Source of the DNA: Rhynchopus sp. YZ270_cl-10
Lineage: Eukaryota > Euglenozoa > Diplonemea > Diplonemida > Diplonemidae
Direction of reading: 5' to 3'
DNA: 64,000 bases
Assembly: GCA_964035575.1 (NCBI GenBank)
Contig: OZ037903.1
Location: 955,001-1,019,000 of the forward strand
Positions 42,005 through 51,600 of this stretch are shown piece by piece. The translations under genes and the position numbers were made by a program. The first letter of the stretch is position 1. Each line of letters opens with the position of its first letter. The notes beneath the pieces are model-generated. The model saw only the letters and a program-made list of their open reading frames with translations. It did no database searches and had not been told where the DNA came from.

Positions 42005-44470
42005 ATGATCCGATGTACTGTCCCCTCCCTCAATGTGGTGCTGCTTGCAGTGGTGTCGAATGCTTTTCTTTGTGTGGATGAGGGGTCGCTGTCGAGGAGG
42101 AAGACTTGTTATGATGGAACGGGACGGCGCACTTGCACACGCCTCCCCGAAGAGCTGTGGACCGGCGCCACGGACCGCGTCCCCTCTTGGGCGGACCTAC
42201 CGCACAGTGGCGTGGCCTCGGACTCCTCCGCAGCCTCACGTCGCCTGCAGCAGGTCTTCACCCTCACAGTCCAAATCAACGTCTGTGGCGACGGCTGGCT
42301 CGGCGCAATCGAAGGCGAAGAATGCGACGACGGCAATCCCTACAACAACGACGGCTGCTCCAGCACCTGCCGCATCGAACCCGGCTTTGCCTGCTTCCCT
42401 TCCGTCACGCATGGACGCTATTTCGAAGATCCCACAGGATCCATTTTATCAGTATGCGAGCAAAACCGATGTGGTGACGGGGTCATTCATCAGACCGAAC
42501 AATGCGATGACAACAACAACAACAACCATGATGGGTGCAGCGCTGCGTGTATTATAGAGCCGAATTATTTTTGTGAGGTGAAGAATAAGAGAACGGTGTG
42601 CCAGCCTCCGTTTTGCGGGGATGGGCGGCGGGCGACTAGTGAGGAGTGTGACGACGGCAATGTGGCTGGTGGCGATGGTTGCGATGGGTCATGCCACCTC
42701 GAGCGGCAGTCCCCATACAACTGCCGCGACACCTGTGAAGTCGACTGCCACCTCTACGCGAACCAACGTCGTACGCTCTGTGTGCCCATCATCCAAACCA
42801 CAATACCTACCCCAGCCCCAGTGCCCATCACCGCAACACAGACAGTCATCATCTCGACCGTCACACCAACCATCACAAAAACATATGTCGATGAACCAGA
42901 AGCAGGTTTGACCTATTGGGCAAAAGAGATGACCAACATTAAGGTATGGCCATTTTTCCGTTGCGGTTGTGCACCGCGTTCACACTACGGTTCGGGCAAG
43001 CCATTAGGTTTTCGGTTTCTACCTGTTGGCCCTTTAAATTTTTCAAAAATAATGTTTTCAAATATTCAGGGCCCCTGCTCGTTTCTGTTGAACGGAAAGT
43101 TTGGTTGCTGCAGTCACCTCTCAGAGGATCCTGAGTATGCTGTCAAAGCTGCCGAGCCTATCCGTGACTTGGAGATGTGCAAATGGCCTGCCGTTGGGTA
43201 CAGGGTTGTGCGGTCGGGGACATGCGAGTCGCATGGGCACTACACGGTGGTGTCCATGGAGGACTGCACAGTGGCGGCCATGTCGCTGCACCTGGGCGAC
43301 ATGCACCCAACGTTGCTTGCGAATGCGACACGTCTGTCCCCGCACACAATCCACGTCGCTGTCGAGGACAAATTTGGCACGCTTCTTGAGTACAGCGGCA
43401 TCTACGACATCAAATCAAGCAACGAATATATGCAGCGCTCCAACTACAGGCCCGGCACCGCAAGCATCCGCTTCCTCAACGGGCGCTGGCACCTCTACCA
43501 GACGTCCATTGCAGAAAAATGGCTCATGAGCTTTCACACCCTCATTGGTATGCAGCGTCTCCCACAATGCCACCCCATTCATACATTCCCCACTCTTCTC
43601 CCCACCCCAGGCACCTGGCAACGCACCAACCCCGAGGATCTTTACTACCACTCCCTCATCCCGTACCTCAAGGTCAAGCAGATCGGCGAGCGCTTCCGGA
43701 TGGGCTGCAATCTACAGCGCCACAGCACCAAGGACGGGAGACTTGTCTTCCGCCCCCCTGCACCTTCCGCGCATGCCGAGGACTATGGACTGTGCTCCGA
43801 CGAGGTTGGGTGCGTATGCCGTCTCGACGCGCTGGGCATTACACAGTTGGACTACACACCACAGGTAGAACCAATGTGCTCCTACTTACTGCATCAACTG
43901 CACTGTGGATACTCTTGTTTGGCACCTTACCAATTTGAACTGGAGCCACCCGGGTGTCATGTACACGAAGACTGCCCCCCTGGAGGGCTGTGTGTGTATC
44001 CGGTCCTCGTGGCAGCGATGATTGCAGAGCTGGAAGCCGAGCTGCAGGATGCGGTGAAGCGGGAGGCGTCGTATTTGATCATAGGGTTTCCACGCACGAC
44101 GCCGATGTGTGGGGTGCTTCCGTGCAAGTCTTCTGACGAGCTGACGGCAGAGATCCTAGCAGCAAGGGAATCAGCCATCGGCACCTGCCGTGGTACCGGC
44201 ATGAAAATGCCCCCCTGCGATAGTTGGCTGCAAAGGGTCTACAGTGCCTGCAGGTTCGAGCCGGTCTCCTTCATCCCCTGGGCATCCTCGTTGAACCCCC
44301 CAGTCCACCACTGCCAACCCCTCTGGTGGAAATATCGTGACTACGACTCATTCCGCCTGGCCTTCGGGGCCAGCAAAGCGGGGAATGGGCAGTGCTGGTC
44401 CGCAGGGAACACTGTGTCAGTTTCTGCGGCGCTTAGTTTTCTCGCGGGGATGGTTATTTTCATAACATAG
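42005..44470 (+). CDS. Secreted, probably GPI-anchored Cys-repeat surface protein, 3 exons
   Basis: Exons 42005-42943, 43070-43547 and 43611-44470 give 758 residues. The N-terminus (TVPSLNVVLLAVVSNAFLC) is a signal peptide. Three DUF4215/Myxococcus-type Cys repeats lie at about residues 94, 155 and 202 (CGDGxxxxxEECDDGNxxxxDGCSxxC), followed by a Thr/Pro-rich stretch (about 260-300) suited to O-glycosylation. The rest is Cys-rich without a known domain. The C-terminal hydrophobic tail SVSAALSFLAGMVIFIT with nothing after it is a GPI-attachment signal. Introns are GTATGG...TTCAG (126 nt) and GTATGC...CCCAG (63 nt); both are multiples of three without stops, so retention would insert 42 or 21 residues. 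The start is the ATG beginning the signal peptide. Confidence 0.85.
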   Translation: MIRCTVPSLNVVLLAVVSNAFLCVDEGSLSRRKTCYDGTGRRTCTRLPEELWTGATDRVPSWADLPHSGVASDSSAASRRLQQVFTLTVQINVCGDGWLGAIEGEECDDGNPYNNDGCSSTCRIEPGFACFPSVTHGRYFEDPTGSILSVCEQNRCGDGVIHQTEQCDDNNNNNHDGCSAACIIEPNYFCEVKNKRTVCQPPFCGDGRRATSEECDDGNVAGGDGCDGSCHLERQSPYNCRDTCEVDCHLYANQRRTLCVPIIQTTIPTPAPVPITATQTVIISTVTPTITKTYVDEPEAGLTYWAKEMTNIKVWPFFRCGCAPRSHYGSGKPLGFRFLPVGPLNFSKIMFSNIQGPCSFLLNGKFGCCSHLSEDPEYAVKAAEPIRDLEMCKWPAVGYRVVRSGTCESHGHYTVVSMEDCTVAAMSLHLGDMHPTLLANATRLSPHTIHVAVEDKFGTLLEYSGIYDIKSSNEYMQRSNYRPGTASIRFLNGRWHLYQTSIAEKWLMSFHTLIGMQRLPQCHPIHTFPTLLPTPGTWQRTNPEDLYYHSLIPYLKVKQIGERFRMGCNLQRHSTKDGRLVFRPPAPSAHAEDYGLCSDEVGCVCRLDALGITQLDYTPQVEPMCSYLLHQLHCGYSCLAPYQFELEPPGCHVHEDCPPGGLCVYPVLVAAMIAELEAELQDAVKREASYLIIGFPRTTPMCGVLPCKSSDELTAEILAARESAIGTCRGTGMKMPPCDSWLQRVYSACRFEPVSFIPWASSLNPPVHHCQPLWWKYRDYDSFRLAFGASKAGNGQCWSAGNTVSVSAALSFLAGMVIFIT

Positions 44471-44619
44471 ACCCCCCGCTCATTTTCTTTTCTTTTCTTT
44501 CTAACCCTCTTTTGTTTCTAGCCTTTTAATAAGAATTGCCCCATTTTTTGTTCTTTTTTTGCGATAAAAAAATACTCAAAAAACTACCCTCAAATAAGTA
44601 CACCCTCCCCTCCCCTTTG

Positions 44620-45864
44620 ATGAGGCGGAGTGTGGTGGTGTTTTCTGATGTAATTGAACGGGTTTTACAATACCGACCGGACCACCCTCACTATGGCCCA
44701 CAGGGGAAACGGAAGCAGAGGATAGGGGGGAAAGCGGTTGGTCTATTGGCGGACACTGGTGAAGTTGGGGCCGATTGGACAGATGAGGACTGTGCGAAAT
44801 TGTTGAAGGCGTTGGTGACAAAGACACGAACTGATCGGAGAGAGACACAGCACAAAGGGAGGTTACTGCAATCGGGGGAACGGATTGAGGCAAAGCTGAC
44901 GCAGATGCTGGCTACAACGACACAAGTTGGGCCGCACACACTCAACACAGCACTCTCTGCTGCTGTATCATGCGGCTTTGCTCCCCTCTACTTTAAAGCC
45001 ATGGCAGTGTTCGCAGAACGCAATATCCCGTACAATAGGAATACATATACCGCAATTTTGATGCGCCAACGAAAGCTCATCAACGCAGACCGAAGCGCTC
45101 GAGACCGCTGTCTCCAGTACATCGCGAAGACAATGGATCATATGCCCACAGGCTTGGTAGACAGTGCACACCATACTGTTGTCATTGGTGCATTGGTCGA
45201 TGCAGGGTACAAAGCTAGGGCATTGCGTTATTTTCTTTTGATTGCAGACGAGCGAGAAGCATCAGAGGAGAGACATATGGTCGAGAACACGCCGGATTTT
45301 TCGTATGCAGTGGACCAAGCGTTTCGCGCCTGCAGTACTGAGCGTGAGGTGGATATGGTGTGGAACGCTCATGCGCAGTTTGCCTTGCGTTCTTCCGTCA
45401 CCGTCTTTGCAGCAGCAGAGGGTTATGCCCGGCTGGGCCTTCCTAAGAAGGTAGAACAGCTTGCTGATGCAGCAGGGTTTGAATGCTGTGGTATGGACCT
45501 AGCTCGGTGTATGATGTTGGCGTACAGAGTGAACAACGAATTTGTGAAGGTCGCGGAGACGTTTAAAAGCATCTATGAGTCTGGCGAAATGCCGACAGTA
45601 ATGTGTTTTGACATCTTCATCCGTGCCTGTATGGATTGTGCTATGGAGGCAGGGGATCGGTTTGTCGTGTGGGCGACAGATGCCTATAAAGAAGCGGACT
45701 GTGCGGGGTTGCTGACATCGTCAAGCCTCTTCTCATCGTTGATGGAGCTGTACGCAGCGGTAAGGGATGTGGAGCAGGGGAGGTGGCTGTTAGATGTCAT
45801 GCAAGAAAAAGGGATGAGGCAATCAAAACGTGTCTTCGTCGCACGGTCACAATTGCAGATATGA
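44620..45864 (+). CDS. Pentatricopeptide repeat (PPR) protein
   Basis: 414 residues, intronless. Helical-pair repeats are recognisable by spacing: TLNTALSAAVSCGFAPLYFK / AMAVFAERNIPYNRNTYTAI, VVIGALVDAGYKARALRYFL, YAVDQAFRACSTEREVDMVW, MMLAYRVNNEFVKVAETFKS / IYESGEMPTVMCFDIFIRAC, and SLMELYAAVRDVEQGRWLLD / VMQEKGMRQSKRVF. Such proteins bind organellar RNA and act in processing, stability or translation. The N-terminus MRRSVVVFSDVIERVLQYR is basic at first and could serve as a short mitochondrial signal, but acids come early. The frame is open 84 nt upstream without an ATG; this is the first ATG. Confidence 0.8.
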   Translation: MRRSVVVFSDVIERVLQYRPDHPHYGPQGKRKQRIGGKAVGLLADTGEVGADWTDEDCAKLLKALVTKTRTDRRETQHKGRLLQSGERIEAKLTQMLATTTQVGPHTLNTALSAAVSCGFAPLYFKAMAVFAERNIPYNRNTYTAILMRQRKLINADRSARDRCLQYIAKTMDHMPTGLVDSAHHTVVIGALVDAGYKARALRYFLLIADEREASEERHMVENTPDFSYAVDQAFRACSTEREVDMVWNAHAQFALRSSVTVFAAAEGYARLGLPKKVEQLADAAGFECCGMDLARCMMLAYRVNNEFVKVAETFKSIYESGEMPTVMCFDIFIRACMDCAMEAGDRFVVWATDAYKEADCAGLLTSSSLFSSLMELYAAVRDVEQGRWLLDVMQEKGMRQSKRVFVARSQLQI

Positions 45865-45951
45865 ACCCATCTGGTCAATTTAACCCTCTTTTTTTTTCTC
45901 TCTCTTTCGAACACAAAAGCAAATACAAAACAGAAACCATTACACATCACC

Positions 45952-47220
45952 ATGGTGGAACCTCTTACCCAGCGTGCAAGCTTTAGTGATTATGACCGTC
46001 GTCGTGAGATTCCGAGCTTGGCTCGCTCGAATGAGCATGACCCGCCTCCTTCCTTGCGTAGCGCTGCTGCGGCTACGTATGTTGCGATGCCTCCGTCTGT
46101 TTCTACTGCGTGTTCGCGTACCCCTACCTCGGTGCCGCAGGAGACGCCGTTGCCGTCACCGAGCGCACGGCTTGCGGGGCGGAGTGGGGTGTCGGCTTCG
46201 TCTCACCGCACATCGATGTCTGATGTAGGCAGTGTACGCCGCCGTGGAAGCGTCTCTGCGTCGTCCTTCATGGACGCCCCTACGATTGAAGCGACAACCG
46301 TTCTCGCACAGCATCGTTTTGCACCAGAGCAGACCCCATCCGACGATCTCTTCGCAAAATACGAACGTTTTGTCACCAACTGCATTGATTTGGTGTTCGA
46401 ATTCTGCATTTCCGCCAAATCGTTGTTTGACTCCGCAGTAGCGGGGAAGGGACGGAGGCAAGGATCTGCTTTGTTACCTCCACCGCGCGCACCGACAGCA
46501 ATAACACAACCCCCAACCCATGCTGGCCCCGTTGCACCTTCCGCCTCTTTGGAAAGGGGTGGAACCCCAAGCGGAGGGTTGGGTCGTGGAGGAGGAGGAG
46601 GAGGAGGGTGCACCACCCCGGTCCGCCCGTTTCTGCTCCTCTCACCACGACCCTGCCCGCTGTCGGTGTCTCCCCCCGCGTTGTCTCCACCTCCCGCTGA
46701 GGATGAAGTGGTGCCAAAGCCTGCCCCGGTTAAAATCCCAGAACAGCCTATCCCGACACATAAAACTGCGTTGAGCCAGTTGCCGCCTAATACGTCGAAT
46801 CTTCCGAGGGGAGGCGGAGGAGGTGGGAAGCAGGCCGGATATGTGGCGCAGAATGGTGGCTATGTGTCAGGTGGGGTGCGTGGTGTCTTTGGGGGGAGTA
46901 GAACCTTTGAGTCCAGTGGGGTGAATGAAACGCTTAAAAAGATGGAGCGGGTGTTGGCGTTGGGGAGGAGGGGGGGCGAGGAGGATGGGGCAGAAAGGGA
47001 GAGGGAGGAGGAGAGGCAGGAGAGAGAGAGGGAGAGAGAGAGACAGCAGCAGCAGCAGCGTTACGTCACCCCACCCTCCTGCAGGCCGACCCCGCGGGTG
47101 GGGCGCCCAAGTGGGCCGCCGCCACGGACAAGTGCGACACCACTAACGTACCCCAGCCACACCCCCAACGTAAACAGCATACCACACCAAAAGCAAATGT
47201 CGCCACCCCTCCTCCGTTAA
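45952..47220 (+). CDS. Low-complexity Pro/Gly/Ser-rich protein, unknown function
   Basis: 422 residues, intronless. Most is disordered: Ser/Thr/Pro-rich at 1-115, Gly- and Pro-rich at 180-330, then a Glu/Arg/Gln run (about 335-365) that should form a highly charged helix. The one plausibly folded part is about 125-165 (SDDLFAKYERFVTNCIDLVF, then EFCISAKSLFDSA). There is no signal or membrane segment. It is 87 nt after the PPR stop, the shortest intergenic gap here, with AG at 45919 and 45933 supplying the acceptor inside that gap. The function is unknown. Confidence 0.7.
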   Translation: MVEPLTQRASFSDYDRRREIPSLARSNEHDPPPSLRSAAAATYVAMPPSVSTACSRTPTSVPQETPLPSPSARLAGRSGVSASSHRTSMSDVGSVRRRGSVSASSFMDAPTIEATTVLAQHRFAPEQTPSDDLFAKYERFVTNCIDLVFEFCISAKSLFDSAVAGKGRRQGSALLPPPRAPTAITQPPTHAGPVAPSASLERGGTPSGGLGRGGGGGGGCTTPVRPFLLLSPRPCPLSVSPPALSPPPAEDEVVPKPAPVKIPEQPIPTHKTALSQLPPNTSNLPRGGGGGGKQAGYVAQNGGYVSGGVRGVFGGSRTFESSGVNETLKKMERVLALGRRGGEEDGAEREREEERQERERERERQQQQQRYVTPPSCRPTPRVGRPSGPPPRTSATPLTYPSHTPNVNSIPHQKQMSPPLLR

Positions 47221-47674
47221 GGAGGATGACCATAGATATTTTAGATTTCATTGTTTTTTTTTAAAGAGAGATTGTGTGTGTTTTTCTTGGTACACTGTCA
47301 CAGAGCGGGCTGTTGTATTTCAAGTCAACTTTCTTTTTCGGATTTTTGTCGTAACCTCTCCAACTTTACGGCAAGAAACGGTTGAGGTGTCACTTCCGTT
47401 TTTATTGGATAGCAATTTTTTTTTGACAGCTTTTCGTCAAAAAAACGGTACTTCTTCCAACAATTAGATCGATGTTTTTTCCCCCTCCCCCGATCAACAT
47501 TTCCTGTTGTACCCCTCCCTTCTCTTTATTATTCATTCTTTCTCTTTTCCTTTTCCAACCTGTTTAGAACCACAAAAGCACTCTATTTCCCCCACTCTCT
47601 TTCAAACTCATTTTCCTCTAATCCTTTCTTCACAACCAAAACAGCGCGATATAACAAAACACAACACAACACAA
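47221..47674. other. Spacer with a family A fragment
   Basis: The family A 3' half lies 60-110 bp after the stop (47284-47332). Downstream is a long T/C-rich tract with TGTTTAG at 47567, the likely acceptor for the next gene. Confidence 0.65.
47284..47332 (+). repeat. Family A repeat (3' half), 3' UTR position
   Basis: TTGGTACACTGTCACAGAGC / GGGCTGTTGTATTTCAAGTC / AACTTTC. Confidence 0.75.
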
Positions 47675-48815
47675 ATGAAGGGTGTAGTTCAGACGTGGGC
47701 AGACGGGAAAGGCTTCGGCACTGTTAAGGGCGACAATGATGAGATTTTCCACGTACGCTTCTCTGTGTTGGAGGGTGGGAACAGCTTAGTGGAAAAGGGG
47801 GAGGTGGAATTTGAGGTGGACGAGACGACGACTGCAAGCGCTGGAGGCACACGTCACCGTAAGGCTCTGCACGTTAAGGGACCAGGGGTGCGTGCCTGCG
47901 AGGGTACGCTGACCGGGACCGTGGAATCGTGGCATGTTACCCTCGGATATGGTTTCATCACGCACGAAACGGAGGGCAAGGTGTACGCTCACTACTCCAC
48001 TGTAGGTGACGGCGAATGGGCACGGCTTGAAGTAGGCAAGGAGGTGCAATTTGGTATTCAAGATGTCGGACACAAATCAGGCCGCAAAGTGGCGACCACT
48101 GTCTCCGGAGCTGGCGTCCGTCTCCGTGGAGCACACACCGGCACCGTGAAGCGCTGGGATTGGAACAAACACTACGGCTTCGTGCACACAGAGGACGATA
48201 AGGACATCTTCTGTCATTTGACTTCGCTTGGCGTCCAGAAGGGGCATCTTACCGAAGGCGGCCAGGTTTTCTTTGACATTGAAGAGAGCAGCGATGGCAC
48301 AAAGCGGGAGGTGGCTGTCAATGTTTCTGGGCCTGCGGTTGTTGCTGATGAGGGGCGGGCTGCTCCTGGACGCGGTGGTGGTGCCTTTATGGGCTTTCAG
48401 AGCAGAGGCCGTGGGGGAGGACGTGGCGGTGGTGGCTACGGTTATGGTGGTGGGTATGTTGGTGGTTATATCATTCGCCGTGCCACACCCAAACCCGTTT
48501 CCCAAAAGCGTGCGCAAGCTGCCGCAGAAGGGCGGCGTGTGCTCGTCGGGAGCCTACCCGACTCAGCAACGTGGCAGACCCTGAAGGACCACTTCAAGGC
48601 TGCCGGGACTGTCGAGTACGCTGACACCTTGCAAGACCACACCGGGGTTGTCGAGTATGCCACTGCAGAAGACGCGAAGAACGCTGTCAAGACATTGCAT
48701 AACTCAGAGGTATGTTAAAGAAAATGCCTCCATTCCAATGTATGCCAAAAAAACAAAACAAAACAAAACAAAACAACAGTTTTCTGGCCAAAAGATCTCG
48801 GTGAAGGAGGAATGA
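47675..48815 (+). CDS. RNA-binding protein: three cold-shock-like domains, Gly-rich linker, RRM; 2 exons
   Basis: Exons 47675-48709 and 48780-48815 give 356 residues. Three tandem cold-shock-like domains (about 1-75, 78-150, 152-225) each have a W-x-GFGT/YGFIT/YGFVH strand for stacking on bases: VQTWADGKGFGTVKG, VESWHVTLGYGFITH and VKRWDWNKHYGFVHTEDDKD. Only the third keeps a near-standard KGYGFI-type RNP1 and a DIFCHLT RNP2. An RGG/YGGG-rich linker follows (about 235-265), then an RRM (about 285-356; RVLVGSLPDSATWQTLKDHF, TGVVEYATAEDAKNAVKTL). Splicing across GTATGT...ACAACAG completes the last RRM strand as SEFSGQKISVKEE. It probably acts in mRNA stability or translation. Confidence 0.9.
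48710..48779 (+). other. 70-nt cis-intron with an (AAAAC)n tract
   Basis: GTATGT...AACAACAG. The (AAAAC)n run occupies the place where a pyrimidine tract would be expected. Splicing completes the RRM. Confidence 0.88.
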
Positions 48816-49933
48816 CCTAAGAACACTCATGCACGACACATGCTCTATCCTAGTGCCAGACATTGACTACTATTCGATTATATCAATCGAAAGGGGGAAA
48901 GGGAGAGGGGCGCATATTTGCAAAGATTGATACTGTCCCAAAATGAAAATATATTGGGTCGCGCAAAAAACAACAAAAAAAAATCACTCAACGTAGACCG
49001 CGAAATGGAAGTAAGCTGGGCGGAGGGTGGGCGTGGCGTGGATATATTCTGTTGCGACACGTGATTTTTCCAAGTTTTCAAGAAAAAGAAAAAGAAAAAC
49101 ATTGAGTACCCTATTAGCTACTCACGAAGGTGGGTACTTAGGTGATTGTCGACAAAAAAAAAAAAAAAAACAGAAGAGAAAAAAGAAGAACAAAACCCAC
49201 GGGTTTAAAAATGGTCTGAGGCGAGGGGCTCCTAGTGGTCTCATGTCTGGCAACCATTCAAGAGGGCGTGATGTATGTATATTCTAGCCTTTCAGAAAAA
49301 GGGGGAGCATTTGGGCGCAAGCCAACCTCCTGATGTAGTGATAAAAAACATTCCCCCTTCATCTGTCTCTTTCACACGAACGTAACGTATTTGTGCAGTT
49401 ACTATGCTAACGTACGGCGGCTGAACCCCCCCAAGCTACCGAAAACACCTCCCACCGACACGCTTTTGTGTGTATTTTTCTTAAAGTGATTTTTTGTCGT
49501 TACAACAAAAAAAGACTGCCCCCTTCCCCTTCCCCATTTTGCAGCACATATCAGATGTAAACCACGAAATTGATGTAGGGACTGCATGGGGTGTTCCATC
49601 CCCCCCGGTAGCCATACCATACATTCTGTTCACTCTCGGCTTTTGTATTTCAACTCAACTATTTTTTTTTTTTTGTACAATTTTTTCCTGGTTATGCAAC
49701 TCCCCAGTACAACACTCCATGATTCAAACATTTTTTTTTTTTTTTTTTATATACCACCACCACCTCCCTCACACAGCAACTAAAGTCTACACAAAACCCC
49801 CACACACACACACAACCACTCAACCCCCCTTTTTTTTGTAAACACAAAAAGGACACCTTTTTTTTTCACTCCTAACCCACTCTCTCTCTCTCTCTTTCTC
49901 TTTGTTTTCCTTTTCTTTTTGTGCTAAGTTTTT
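48816..49933. other. Repeat-containing spacer
   Basis: A family A 5' fragment (about 48985-49015), A-runs, a full family A copy (49551-49663), and a (CT)n leader with GTGCTAAG at 49928 before the next ATG. Confidence 0.65.
49551..49663 (+). repeat. Family A repeat (full length)
   Basis: TCAGATGTAAACCACGAAAT ... CATCCCCCCCGGTAGCCATA ... CTTTTGTATTTCAACTCAAC, then a T-run. The ACGAGAG region is lost. Confidence 0.75.
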
Positions 49934-50290
49934 ATGGGACAGTGTGCCAGCACGCTTGACGATGATATGCGTAGAGAAGAGGAACAGCCGCAGAGGAGGG
50001 CGTTGAAGAGGAATGCCTCAAAGAAAACGTTTGGGATGCGCAAGCTGAAGGTGGAGATCTTCCCGGGGAGCAAGGTGAAGGCGGGGAAGGTGCGCCGTGT
50101 GCCGACCCCGTATGACGCTGAGGAGTTCACGTCAAACAGTGTCAGCAACCGGTCCTCGTTCTCCTCCGCCTCGTCTCTCTCCTCCTCAGGAGACCCCGAC
50201 CACTTCTGGGTTCTCGACGACGAAGAAAAGCAGATTGTCAGGCTTGCCGACCTAAAAATACAGTCGAGACTGCGGGAGGAGGATTGCTGA
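49934..50290 (+). CDS. Small, probably N-myristoylated/palmitoylated protein
   Basis: 118 residues. MGQCASTLDDD has Gly2 followed by Ser6-like spacing and a Cys4, the classic pattern for N-myristoylation plus palmitoylation, so it should sit on the inner face of a membrane (plasma or flagellar). The next part is basic (RRALKRNASKKTFGMRKLKV), which would help binding to acidic lipids. The Ser-rich middle (SNSVSNRSSFSSASSLSSSG) may be phosphorylated. The acidic end contains WVLDDEEKQIVRLADLKIQS. I recognise no family. A (CT)n tract and AG (49928) precede the ATG by 5 nt. It is the last convincing gene in the window. Confidence 0.75.
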   Translation: MGQCASTLDDDMRREEEQPQRRALKRNASKKTFGMRKLKVEIFPGSKVKAGKVRRVPTPYDAEEFTSNSVSNRSSFSSASSLSSSGDPDHFWVLDDEEKQIVRLADLKIQSRLREEDC

Positions 50291-50996
50291 TTTCAATTTT
50301 TTTTTTTTTTTTTGAAAAAATTGAAGCAGATTCGCTAGGAAGATCAGAGAAGGAGGGGCAGATTCATCTTACAACTTTTTTTATGAAATATTTTTTTCCT
50401 TTGTGCTGTCCGGCGAAACATGCTGGAGGGCGTTTTTTTTTTCTTCTTTGCGTTTTTTAAAAAAGAAATCCATTATTCCTTCTTCCCCACACCCCCGCCC
50501 CACTCCCTGTCGTAAGTAAGCACAATACATTCGCCCTAACCCGATTTTTTTGTTAAAACATGACTGAGCAAGAGGTTCGATCATAAAAAAAGTGTTCTTG
50601 ATGGGATGGGATGTGAACAGCAAGGAACACAATTCATTTCTCAATTTTATTTATTGTAATTTCTTCTTTTTTTTTTTTTTTGCATAAAACAGTGAAGCAG
50701 CAGTAGCGGGCGTTCGCTCGATTTTTTGCTCCTTCTAGTTGAGTACAGTACATTCTTACTATTGAAATTCAACGCACAAAAACCAGCATAATTGCGAAGT
50801 AATTGCCACACATTTTTGACGGCTGACAGAGCCGCAAAATATGAGGCTATTTTTTTTTTGAATATTTCTGTCAGCTTTCTTCTGTGTGATTTTTTTAGTT
50901 TTGCTATATGGCAGCGTCCGCGAAAGACCCCCCCCTAAAGCTAACATCCATGCTTATTGGTATTTCACTAATTAAAATTTTGGTATTTTATAAGAT

Positions 50997-51504
50997 TTTT
51001 TTTTTAAATGAACTCAGAGTTAAGTTTCTGAGTTCATTAAAAAAAAAATCGGTGAAAAATTCCGAGTAGGTATTAATTTAGATAGGAAAAGCTATGTCAA
51101 CAGCTATGTGTCCCCTTATTTTACCTGTAAATACTAAGGATATACAAGGAAATCCTCACAAACACCCATATAACCACCCGTAGAACAACACAACAGGGGG
51201 AAATGTAATCAGCAGCCAAAGCATTCGCTCAGGAGCTGAAAACCCGGCCTTTCCGAGGCCTAAAAAACTTCGCCGAGCTGCAGGTGTATGCAGGGGTTCA
51301 CTGGCAGGGGGGCAAAGGGTGGGGCGCGAGGAGCTGGATGCGCGAGGTGTGTAGCTCGAAGCATATGTCCCTCCATATGCAGAAGACAACCACCAGGAGA
51401 AAAGGGGCGTCCGCCGTTATCTAAATTAATACCTACTCGGAATTTTTCACCGATTTTTTTTTTAATGAACTCAGAAACTTAACTCTGAGTTCATTTAAAA
51501 AAAA
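50997..51504. mobile_element. Nested ~508-bp inverted-repeat element
   Basis: Arms of about 90 bp: the left contains AATGAACTCAGAGTTAAGTT and TTCCGAGTAGGTATTAATTT; the right is the inverse, ending AACTCTGAGTTCATTT. Each arm carries its own small hairpin (AATGAACTCAGA/TCTGAGTTCATT). The GC-richer centre (about 51180-51400) has no recognised gene. It lies just inside the left arm of the larger element, so it may have inserted into it. Confidence 0.7.
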
Positions 51505-51600
51505 CACGGGTCGGGAAAGATCTTTTTTTTTTTTTTTTTTTTCGAGAAAAAAACACGGGTCGGGAAAGATCTTTTTTTTTTTTTTTTTTTTCGAGAAAAA
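51505..51600. repeat. Two ~49-bp tandem units
   Basis: CACGGGTCGGGAAAGATC plus a T-run and TCGAGA, present twice. Inverted near-copies (GATCTTTCCTGACCCGTG) lie at about 52050 and 52524. Confidence 0.7.
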
